From JAIBJN01 sp035461525 (GTDB lineage Bacteria > Actinomycetota > Thermoleophilia > Gaiellales > Gaiellaceae): a stretch of 64,000 nt of DNA. The notes beneath the pieces are model-generated. The model was given only the letters and a program-made list of their open reading frames with translations, was not told where the DNA came from and made no database searches. The DNA is taken from assembly GCA_035461525.1 (NCBI GenBank), contig DATHVD010000061.1, positions 26,580-90,579 on the forward strand, in the 5' to 3' direction. This document shows positions 35,313 through 42,721 of this stretch, in pieces (positions within the stretch are counted from its first letter, which is position 1; every line of letters starts with the position of its first letter). Position numbers and translations under genes: made by a program.

Positions 35313-36755
35313 ATGGTCTTGAGTTTGCTGGCGCAGGCACAACCGCAGTTCCCCGAGCAGGTGACGACGGACTCCCTCGTCCAGAACCTCATCTACGCGT
35401 CGGGAACGGTCGGGGCGCTCGTCATCCTGGCGGGGCTCCTGCTCGTGGACCTCGGAGGCGTCCGGCGGTTCAACGTCTTCAGCGCCACGGTCGAGAAGCT
35501 GGTCGGCTTCTTCATCGGCTTCGCGACGTACTTCCTGATCGGCTTCGCGATCTGGAACTGGCAGTACAACCAGGCGTTCGAGGTCGAGAACGGGCTCTGG
35601 CAGTCGATCAAGGACTTCTGGCTCGGCGGCGCGCTCGCGGGCGAGTACGCGCAGAACGTCGATCCGGCGGTCTTCCCGGGGTTGAACAACTTCCAGATCT
35701 TCATCTTCTTCCTGGCCTGCTTCGCCGGGATCATCAACGTCCTGCTCCACCTCGCCGTCACGGAGCGGATCAAGGCGAGCGCGTACTACGTCCTCTGCTT
35801 CTTCGCGACGATCATGTCGTCGATCCTCAGCTACCTGACGTGGGGCTCGGCAGGTCCGCTCACGAACGCCGGCTACCACGACTTTTTCGGTGCCGGGTTC
35901 GTGTACCTCTTCCCGGCCGGCATGGCGCTCGTCCTCGTGCGCCGGCTCGGCGCGCGGCCGGGCATGTACGGCCCGCACTCGCGGGTGCCGGCGTTCCGCT
36001 CGTACAACCTCGGGCTCACGGTCGTCGGCGTCGTCTTCATCGTCACCGGCCTGCCGATGGTGATCCTGTCGTGCCTCTTCTTCTTCTCCCCCGAGCAGTA
36101 CGCCGTGGCGGTGAACATGACCGAGTCGAGCGTCGGCGTCGCGTTCAACAACCTCGGCCTCGCCTGGGCGGGCGGAACGCTCACCGGGGCGGTGATCGCG
36201 TACCGGACGAAGAAGTACATCTACACGCTGCTCGGCCCCTTCGCGGGCTACGTCGCGGGCTCGCCGGGCTTCGACGTCTACGAGCCGTGGCAGATGTTTC
36301 TCGTCTCGCTCGGGGCACCGCTCGTGGCCTACGTCGTCTACGAGTGGACGCAGAAGCGCAACTGGGACGAGCACAAGCTCACGCCTCTCTTCCTGGGCGC
36401 CGGCTCGTACGGCCTGATCATGGTCGGCCTCATCGCATGGGGCACCGAGCAGGGCGGCTACCTCGGGATCGAGAGCGGCGACTACGCCTTCCAGAACGCG
36501 TCGATCAACGTCCTCTGGCAGATCATCGGGATCGTCGTGTCCATCGGCTTCGGCGTCGTGACGGCCGCGGTGCTCGCGCCGATCCTCGAGCGCACGATCG
36601 GCCTGCGGGTCGAGGAGGACGCCCTCGTCGAGGGCCTCGACTGGCACGATTGGGCGATCCAGCACGACATCGAGCCCGAAGTGAACGGCCGCCCGCTGCT
36701 CGCGCCGGGAGCCGCGCCCGCCGTGGGCGCGCCGCCGCCCTCCGAGCCGCGCTAA
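35313..36755 (+). CDS. Amt-family membrane protein lacking the twin histidines
   Basis: A 480-residue protein with about eleven helices. Alignment by eye to AmtB places LAVTERIKASAYYVLCFFAT on the SGAVAERMKFSAYL-type helix and NAGYHDFFGAGFVYLFPAGM on the LDFAGGTVVHINAG helix. The conserved Asp is kept, but the first pore His is Tyr (GFVYLF) and the second (VHGFAG in AmtB) is replaced within LTPLFLGAGSYG. The tail has GLDWHDWAIQHD. It could be a sensor, an altered amine channel or a different transporter. A second, canonical Amt is at 51721. A perfect hairpin follows. Confidence 0.65.
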   Translation: MVLSLLAQAQPQFPEQVTTDSLVQNLIYASGTVGALVILAGLLLVDLGGVRRFNVFSATVEKLVGFFIGFATYFLIGFAIWNWQYNQAFEVENGLWQSIKDFWLGGALAGEYAQNVDPAVFPGLNNFQIFIFFLACFAGIINVLLHLAVTERIKASAYYVLCFFATIMSSILSYLTWGSAGPLTNAGYHDFFGAGFVYLFPAGMALVLVRRLGARPGMYGPHSRVPAFRSYNLGLTVVGVVFIVTGLPMVILSCLFFFSPEQYAVAVNMTESSVGVAFNNLGLAWAGGTLTGAVIAYRTKKYIYTLLGPFAGYVAGSPGFDVYEPWQMFLVSLGAPLVAYVVYEWTQKRNWDEHKLTPLFLGAGSYGLIMVGLIAWGTEQGGYLGIESGDYAFQNASINVLWQIIGIVVSIGFGVVTAAVLAPILERTIGLRVEEDALVEGLDWHDWAIQHDIEPEVNGRPLLAPGAAPAVGAPPPSEPR

Positions 36756-36790
36756 CGGCCGACGGCGTCGAGGCGCGAGAGCGCACGGAC

Positions 36791-36816
36791 CGTGGGGGCC
36801 CGCAAGGGCCCCCACG
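36791..36816 (+). terminator. 11-bp-stem hairpin after the Amt-like gene
   Basis: CGTGGGGGCCC pairs with GGGCCCCCACG across GCAA, a stable tetraloop. It lies 35 bases after the stop and just before the promoter of the acyl-CoA synthetase. No T-tract follows. Confidence 0.65.
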
Positions 36817-36831
36817 CGCGTCCGGGCATCG

Positions 36832-36837
36832 TAGGAT
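36832..36837 (+). promoter_or_regulatory. -10 box TAGGAT before the acyl-CoA synthetase
   Basis: TAGGAT, eight bases, ATG 36846. The 5' leader would be zero to two bases. Confidence 0.45.
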
Positions 36838-36845
36838 GGCGGCGT

Positions 36846-38663
36846 ATGCCAGTGAGGGGACGGCCGCGGACGGCGCTGCAGCCGGGGGAGGCACGGACGA
36901 TTCCGGACCTCTGGCTTCGAGCGACGCGCGAGCCGGCAGCGAACCCGCCCTACCTCGTCGAGAGCGACGGGGGATGGCGTCCCGTCCGGTGGGACGAGGC
37001 AGCCGAGCGGGTCGACGCGCTGGCCGGCGGGTTCCTCTCGGTCGGGATCGTGAAGGGCGACCGTGTCGGGATCATGTGCCGCACCCGGCTCGAGTGGTCG
37101 CTCTGCGACTTCGCGCTCGCCTCGCTCGGCGCGGTCGTCGTGCCCGTCTACACGGTCAGCTCGGTCGAGGAGCGCCTCTACATCCTCGCCGATTCGGGCT
37201 CGAGGCTCCTCGTCGCCGAGGCGAAGGAGTACGCAAAGATCGAGCACGCCCGTGGCGAGCTCGCGGGGCTCGAGCGGGTCGTCGGCATCGAGAACGTGCC
37301 CGGCGCCGACCTCTCGCTCGCCGAGCTCGAGAGTCGCGGCCGCGAGCACCTCGGCCGCAACCCGCAGGCTCTCGCCGACGCGAGAGCGGCCGTCGAGGCC
37401 GACGATCCGCTCACGATCGTCTACACGTCGGGCACGACGGGCCCGCCGAAGGGCTGCGTGCTCACGCACGGGAACTGGTGCGCGATGGTGGAGGGGATCG
37501 TCCGCGTCCCCAAGCTCGTCGAGCCCGGAGACCGCGTCGTGCTCCACCTCCCGCTCGCGCACGTCTTCGCCCGCCTCGTCGAGTTCCTCGGCGCCCGCCT
37601 GAGCCTCACGATCGCCTTCTGCCCCGACTCGGCGCGGCTTCTCAGGGCTCTTCAAACCGCCCGCCCAACGATCTTTCCCAGCGTCCCGCGCGTGTACGAG
37701 ACGATCCATCAGGGCGTCCGCTCCTCGTTCGAGGAGGTGACCGGAGCCAGGCGCCGAGTGGTCGACCGGGCGCTCGCGGTCGGCCGCGAGACGAGCCGGC
37801 GCCGCCAGGCGGGCGAGCCGCTCGGGGTCCGGCTCGCCGCCGAGCTTGCGCTTGCGAACCGACTCGTCTTCTCCAAGCTGGCCGCCCGCCTGGGCGGACG
37901 GCTGCGCGTCGGCGTCTCGGGCGGAGCGCCGCTCTCGCGGGAGGTGGCCGAGTTCCTCGACGCGGTCGGCCTCCTCGTGCTCGAGGGCTACGGGCTGAGC
38001 GAGGGGACGGCGGTCGTCTCGGTGAACCGGGCCGACCGGTACCGCTTCGGGACGGTCGGGATCCCGGTTCCCGGCGTAGAGGTCGCGCTCGCGGACGACG
38101 GCGAGATGCTCGTCCGGGGGGAGACCGTCTTCAGCGGCTACCACGGCGACGAGGAGGCGACCCGGGCAGTCTTCACCGACGACGGCTGGCTGCGAACGGG
38201 CGACCTCGGCGTGCTGGACGACGACGGCTTCCTGACCATCGTCGGCCGCAAGAAGGAGATCATCGTCACGTCGAACGGCGCCAACATCGCGCCCGAGAAC
38301 ATCGAGCGGGCGCTGACCGCCTCGAAGTACGTCTCCCAGGCCCTCGTCGTCGGGGATCGGCGACCCCACGTCGGCGCCCTGCTGACCGTGAACCGCCGCG
38401 AGGCGCGCACGGTCGCGCAGACCGACGAGGAGGTGCGCGCGCTCGTGGCGGAGGTCGTGGCGGACGTCAACCGGCGGCTCGGCCCCGAGGAGAAGGTGAG
38501 GAGCTTCGCGATCCTCGACCGCGACTTCACGACCGACCAGGGCGAGATGACGCCGACGCTCAAGGTGAAGCGGCGCGTTGTCGAGGACCGCTTTCGCGAC
38601 GAGATCGAGGAGCTCTACGCGGCGCCTCACACCCGTCCGTCCGAGGACGGGGACGAGGCCTGA
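36846..38663 (+). CDS. Long-chain acyl-CoA synthetase (AMP-forming)
   Basis: A 605-residue ANL-superfamily ligase. It contains the P-loop TIVYTSGTTGPPKGCVLTHG, the LEGYGLSEGTAVVSVNRADR motif, DDGWLRTGDLGVLDDDGFLT and RKKEIIVTSNGANIAPENIE, and the C-terminal catalytic Lys region MTPTLKVKRRVVEDRF. It activates fatty acids with ATP and CoA, in the FadD15-like group. It stands alone and has no visible link to the C1 genes. Confidence 0.9.
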   Translation: MPVRGRPRTALQPGEARTIPDLWLRATREPAANPPYLVESDGGWRPVRWDEAAERVDALAGGFLSVGIVKGDRVGIMCRTRLEWSLCDFALASLGAVVVPVYTVSSVEERLYILADSGSRLLVAEAKEYAKIEHARGELAGLERVVGIENVPGADLSLAELESRGREHLGRNPQALADARAAVEADDPLTIVYTSGTTGPPKGCVLTHGNWCAMVEGIVRVPKLVEPGDRVVLHLPLAHVFARLVEFLGARLSLTIAFCPDSARLLRALQTARPTIFPSVPRVYETIHQGVRSSFEEVTGARRRVVDRALAVGRETSRRRQAGEPLGVRLAAELALANRLVFSKLAARLGGRLRVGVSGGAPLSREVAEFLDAVGLLVLEGYGLSEGTAVVSVNRADRYRFGTVGIPVPGVEVALADDGEMLVRGETVFSGYHGDEEATRAVFTDDGWLRTGDLGVLDDDGFLTIVGRKKEIIVTSNGANIAPENIERALTASKYVSQALVVGDRRPHVGALLTVNRREARTVAQTDEEVRALVAEVVADVNRRLGPEEKVRSFAILDRDFTTDQGEMTPTLKVKRRVVEDRFRDEIEELYAAPHTRPSEDGDEA

Positions 38664-38672
38664 GGCGCGCGG

Positions 38673-40823
38673 CTACGTGACGGCTGCCCCGCGCGGCGCC
38701 GCTGCTTCGCCGACGCCCGGCGCGAGCGCCTCGAGCAGGAGCTCGGAGATCTCGCGGAGCTCGAGCTCTCCCTGGTGGCCGGAGGTCTTGATCGCGTCCT
38801 CGTACATGGTCACGTCCTTCGGGCAGGCGACGACGAAGTAGTCCACCGTGCCGAGGCCCGTGGCCTCGTCGATGCGGCTCTCGCTCGGCCTGCGTGAGCC
38901 CTCGGCCGCGAGCTCCTTCATCCAGATCCGCCCGCCGCCGGCGCCGCAGCAGAAGGAGTTGTCACGATTCCGCGGCATCTCGACGAGCTCGCAGCCGCTC
39001 GCCTCGATCACGCGCCTGGGCTCGTCGTAGACGCCGTTCATCCGCCCGAGCGTGCACGGGTCGTGGTAGGTCACCCGATAGCCGAGCCCCTTGCGCGGAC
39101 GTAGACGGCCGCTCTCGAGGAGCTCGACGAGGAGCTGCGAGTGGTGCAGGACGCGCCAGCTCCCGCCGAGCTGCGGGTACTCGTTGCGGAGCGTGTTGAA
39201 CGTGTGCGGGTCCGAGGTGAGGATGCGGTCGAAGCGGGCGCCCGCGAGTGCCTCGAGGTTCTCCTCCGCCAGGGACGTCCAGAGGCCCTCCTCGCCGGCG
39301 CGGCGGACGTCGTTTCCGGCGGTGCGCTCGCCGTCGAAGAGCAGCCCGAAGTCGATCCCGGCCGTGTGCAGGATCCGGGCGAGCGCCTGCGTCGCCTTCT
39401 GGTTGCGCGGGTCGAAGGACGCATAGTCGCCCACGAACCAGAGCACGTCGACGCGCTCCTTCCGCGCGTCCTTGACCTCGAAGTCGAGCCCGCGTGTCCA
39501 GCGGGCGCGCTTGCGCTTCGACTCGCCGAAGGAGTTCCCCGACGTGTAGATGGTCTCCAGCGTCTGCTGGAGCTGGCCGTCCATCTCTCCGCGCTCGACG
39601 AGCGCGCGGCGCATCTGGTTGATGATCGGGACGTGCTCGATCCCGACCGGGCAGATCTCGACGCAGGCCATGCACTGCATGCACGACCACAGCGTCTCCG
39701 GCTTGATCGGGCCGATGATCCCGGCGTGCTCGGGGAAGCGGGGCGGGATCCCGAGCGCGGCCCGATTTCCCATCGCGCCCTCCGCCACCTCCCGTAGGTC
39801 AAGAATCAGGTCGCGCGGCGAGAGCGGGTAGCCGCTCGCGGTCGCGGGGCAGGCGGCATGGCACTTGCCGCACTTCGTGCACGCGTCGAGGTCGAGGAGG
39901 TGCTTGGGCGCGAGCGCGTCGATGGTCGCGTAGCCGACCTCCTCGGGCTTCGCGTCGGCCGGGAGCGGCGCGAGGCGGCTGCCCGCCCGCTCGTCCTTCG
40001 CCGCCACGCCGGCAGGGCCGGTGAGCATGTGCACCGCCTTCGTGAACGGGATCGCCGAGACCCAGAAGAGGGCGACGACGCCGTGCACCCACCACGTCGT
40101 CGCTCGCGCCGACTCCGCTGCGTCCGGCCCCATCCCGACCGCGATCAGGGCCTTCGCGCCGAGCCAGCCGAATGGCGACCAGACCTCGAAGTCGGGTGTG
40201 TCGATTGCGATCCGGAAGGACTCGAGCAGGAAGCCCGTGAGCGCGAGGAAGAAGAGGGCGGAGAGGAAGAACCAGTCGCCGGCCCGGTACGCCTTCGGCG
40301 CGCCGGCGAGCCGCGGATCCGGCTCGGCCGGCCGCCAGTAGGAGAGGCGGAAGGGGCGGAGGATGCCGCGCTTGACTGCAAAGACGGAGAGCCCGACCAC
40401 GAGCGCGACCCCGAAGACGTCGAGGAAGAGCGAGTAGCCGAGGTAGAACCAGCCCTCCCAGAACTCGAAGCCGAGCACGGGCCGCGCGAAGTCGTCCTGG
40501 AACGCGAGGATCGCCGTCCCGATGAAGAGGACGACAAAGCCGTAGAAGACGAGAAGGTGCGCGAGCCCGGCGAGCGGGTCCCGCCGCCTGATCCAGGAGT
40601 GGCTGAGGACGATCCGGGTCGTGCGGGCGGCGCGCTCGAGCGGGCTCCCCACGGGTGCGCGGGCGCGGCCGCGGCGGTACTTGAGCGCGAGCCGGAGGAC
40701 TCCGAAGGCGAAGATCGCCACCGACAGGCCGATCAGCCCGTACCAGAGGACGATCTGCCAGGTCTCGAGCCCGGCGAAGGTCTCGCGCGTCTGCTCGGCC
40801 GCCAGCGGGAGCGGGCCGGCCAT
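38673..40823 (-). CDS. etfD: ETF:menaquinone oxidoreductase, membrane Fe-S protein EtfD
   Basis: A 716-residue protein. About five N-terminal helices form a NarI-like cytochrome-b-type domain (WQIVLWYGLIGLSVAIFAFG and later helices). Two 4Fe-4S ferredoxin motifs follow (CTKCGKCHAACP near residue 313, CMQCMACVEICP near 376). Two cysteine-rich CCG-type segments come last, ending with HDPCTLGRMNGVYDEP and SFCCGAGGGRIW. This is the layout of mycobacterial EtfD and the DgcB family, which pass electrons from ETF to quinone. Its ATGA start overlaps the etfA stop. It closes the TMADH-ETF operon and gives trimethylamine electrons a route into the respiratory chain. Confidence 0.87.
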   Translation of the reverse strand: MAGPLPLAAEQTRETFAGLETWQIVLWYGLIGLSVAIFAFGVLRLALKYRRGRARAPVGSPLERAARTTRIVLSHSWIRRRDPLAGLAHLLVFYGFVVLFIGTAILAFQDDFARPVLGFEFWEGWFYLGYSLFLDVFGVALVVGLSVFAVKRGILRPFRLSYWRPAEPDPRLAGAPKAYRAGDWFFLSALFFLALTGFLLESFRIAIDTPDFEVWSPFGWLGAKALIAVGMGPDAAESARATTWWVHGVVALFWVSAIPFTKAVHMLTGPAGVAAKDERAGSRLAPLPADAKPEEVGYATIDALAPKHLLDLDACTKCGKCHAACPATASGYPLSPRDLILDLREVAEGAMGNRAALGIPPRFPEHAGIIGPIKPETLWSCMQCMACVEICPVGIEHVPIINQMRRALVERGEMDGQLQQTLETIYTSGNSFGESKRKRARWTRGLDFEVKDARKERVDVLWFVGDYASFDPRNQKATQALARILHTAGIDFGLLFDGERTAGNDVRRAGEEGLWTSLAEENLEALAGARFDRILTSDPHTFNTLRNEYPQLGGSWRVLHHSQLLVELLESGRLRPRKGLGYRVTYHDPCTLGRMNGVYDEPRRVIEASGCELVEMPRNRDNSFCCGAGGGRIWMKELAAEGSRRPSESRIDEATGLGTVDYFVVACPKDVTMYEDAIKTSGHQGELELREISELLLEALAPGVGEAAAPRGAAVT

Positions 40824-41761
40824 CAGTAGAGCTTCTCGAGCTCCTCCGCGACCTCGAAGAGATCGGCCACGGCGCCGTAGTGGGCCACGTTGAAGATGGC
40901 CGCCTCGGGGTCGGTGTTGACCGCGATGATCGTCCCGCTCGTCTTCATGCCCGCGAGGTGCTGCACCGCGCCCGAGATTCCGAAGGCGAGGTAGACCTTC
41001 GGCTTGACGGTCTTTCCCGACTGCCCGACCTGGCGCGCGCTCGGCACCCAGCCCGCGTCGACGATCGGCCGGGAGACGGAGAGCGTCGCGCCCATCGCGC
41101 CGGCGAGCTCCTCGAACTGCTCCAGGTTGTCCTTGTCGCCGATGCCGCGGCCGACCGAGAGGAGGAAGTCGGCCGTCGTGATGTCCACGTCCCCGGCCTG
41201 CACCTCGACCCACTCGCGGTGGCGCGCCCGCGACTGCGGCGGCTCGACGCTCACCTCGGTCACGGTCGCGCTCCCGGCGTCCTCCGCCGGCGCCCAGGAG
41301 GTCGGCCGGAGCATGAGGACGACCGTCTCGTGGCCGGGGAACTCGAGCTCGCCGTTGACCTTGGCGCCGTAGAACGAGCGCTCCGCGACGAGGGCTCCCC
41401 CCTCGTCGCGAACCGCGAGCACGTCGGAGGCGAAACCGAGCCCGAGGCCGGCCGCGAGCGCCGGCGCGTAGCTCATCGCGTTCACGGTGAAGCCGGTGAG
41501 GATCGCCCGCGGCCGCCGCTCGGCGGCGAGCGCCTGCACGGCCTGCTGGACGACGTCGCTCTCGAACTCCTCCTGCTCGACCGCGACCGCGAGGACCTCG
41601 TCGACGCCCTCGACGTTGACCGCGCCCGCGAGCGCCTGCGGGTCGCGGGCGACGACGGCGACGGCGACGGGCCCGCCGAGCTCGCGCGCGGCGGTGACCA
41701 GCTCGAGCGTGACGGGCCGGATCTCCCCGCGCAGGTGCTCGGCGACGATGAGGACGCTCAT
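40823..41761 (-). CDS. etfA: Electron transfer flavoprotein alpha subunit
   Basis: A 312-residue protein opening MSVLIVAEHLRGEIRPVTLE. The FAD-binding C-terminal motif VGQSGKTVKPKVYLAFGISG followed by AVQHLAGMKTS is clear, and DLLLSVGRGIGDKDN-type sequence precedes it (here DFLLSVGRGIGDKDN). It carries FAD and delivers electrons from TMADH-type dehydrogenases to EtfD. It is separated from etfB by 142 bases containing a repeat element, unlike the usual etfBA overlap. Confidence 0.95.
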   Translation of the reverse strand: MSVLIVAEHLRGEIRPVTLELVTAARELGGPVAVAVVARDPQALAGAVNVEGVDEVLAVAVEQEEFESDVVQQAVQALAAERRPRAILTGFTVNAMSYAPALAAGLGLGFASDVLAVRDEGGALVAERSFYGAKVNGELEFPGHETVVLMLRPTSWAPAEDAGSATVTEVSVEPPQSRARHREWVEVQAGDVDITTADFLLSVGRGIGDKDNLEQFEELAGAMGATLSVSRPIVDAGWVPSARQVGQSGKTVKPKVYLAFGISGAVQHLAGMKTSGTIIAVNTDPEAAIFNVAHYGAVADLFEVAEELEKLY

Positions 41762-41770
41762 CCGTCACAC

Positions 41771-41866
41771 CTCGTGACGCTTCCGGCGCGATCCGCGCGC
41801 CACGCGCGCGGAATCTCCCGATACGCTCGAAGCGGGTGGTGGTCCGGGGTGGCCCCAAGGGAGGGG
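41771..41866 (+). repeat. Dispersed C1-locus repeat, full copy between etfB and etfA
   Basis: About 95 bases. A perfect 8-bp hairpin TCCGCGCG / CGCGCGGA lies at 41792-41812, TACGCT at 41822-41827, the small dyad CGCT-TCG-AGCG (minus reading), and a GGGG/CCCC hairpin near the end. Bases 41826-41858 are identical, in inverse orientation, to 62435-62467. The copy at 58649-58741 matches along its full length at roughly three bases in four. In both C1 operons it ends just before a start codon (etfA here). Confidence 0.75.
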
Positions 41867-41903
41867 AGCCCGGCGGGGCGGCGCGGCGGTTCGTCTCGGC
41901 GGG

Positions 41904-42665
41904 TCATGCCTTCAGCCGCTCGTCGACGATCTCCCTGATCCTCTGCGCGATCGCGGCCGCGTCGCCGTCGAGCATCGCGGCGCCCTCGCCCTTCGCCGGC
42001 ACGTACATCCGGCGCACGCGGGCGGCCGGCGCGCCCAGGTCGCCCGGCTCGCGCACGTCGATCTCCTTCTGGTCGGCCTGCTTGATCGCGCGGAGAGTCG
42101 CGTAGCGCGGCTCGTTGATCCCGGTCTGGATCGTCAGGAGGCACGGCACGTCGACCTCGACGACGTCCACGAGCCCGCCCTCGAGCTCGCGGTGGACGGT
42201 CGCCGCGCCGGCGCCCAGCTCCACCTTGATCACGACCGCGACGCGCGGGAGGTCGAGGAGCTCCGCGAGCGCGGCGCCCGTCGCCGCCTGCACCGCGTCG
42301 CTCGACTGGACGCCGCAGAGGACGAGATCCGCCTTCTCGGCGCGCACGACCTCCGCGAGCGCGCGCGCGACGGTGATCGGGTCGGCGCCTGCGAGCTCGT
42401 CCGACCAGACGCGGACGCCCCGGTCGGCGCCCATGGCGAGCGCCCGCCGCATCGTGTCCTCGGCGTCCTCGTCCCCGACCGTGACGACGACGACCTCCCC
42501 GTCCCCGGCGGTCTCGCGGAGGCGCAGGGCCTCCTCGGTCGCATACGAGTCCCACTCGTTGAGCGCGTAGTCGAGGAAGTCGGGATCGACGTCCCGCTCG
42601 CCCTCGGCGAACTCGACCTCGTCCCCGAGGACCCCGACCTGCTTGACGCAAACGACGATCTTCAT
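41904..42665 (-). CDS. etfB: Electron transfer flavoprotein beta subunit
   Basis: A 253-residue protein beginning MKIVVCVKQVGVLGDEVEFA with the AMP-binding segment VLCGVQSSDAVQAATGAALA and LLTIQTGINEPRYATLRAIK followed by QADQKEIDV. It partners EtfA. It is the second gene of the operon, 56 bases after the TMADH gene, from which it is separated by a hairpin. Confidence 0.95.
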   Translation of the reverse strand: MKIVVCVKQVGVLGDEVEFAEGERDVDPDFLDYALNEWDSYATEEALRLRETAGDGEVVVVTVGDEDAEDTMRRALAMGADRGVRVWSDELAGADPITVARALAEVVRAEKADLVLCGVQSSDAVQAATGAALAELLDLPRVAVVIKVELGAGAATVHRELEGGLVDVVEVDVPCLLTIQTGINEPRYATLRAIKQADQKEIDVREPGDLGAPAARVRRMYVPAKGEGAAMLDGDAAAIAQRIREIVDERLKA

Positions 42666-42679
42666 CAGGTGAGCATCGT

Positions 42680-42711
42680 ATGCGGGGGGCGGCCTCGCCT
42701 GCCCCCCGCAT
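42680..42711 (-). promoter_or_regulatory. Intra-operon hairpin between the TMADH gene and etfB
   Basis: ATGCGGGGGGC pairs perfectly with GCCCCCCGCAT over a 10-base loop. It begins 10 bases after the TMADH stop and ends 15 bases before the etfB start, so it may act as an attenuator or RNA stabiliser giving different enzyme and ETF levels. Confidence 0.6.
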
Positions 42712-42721
42712 CGACTTCGTC

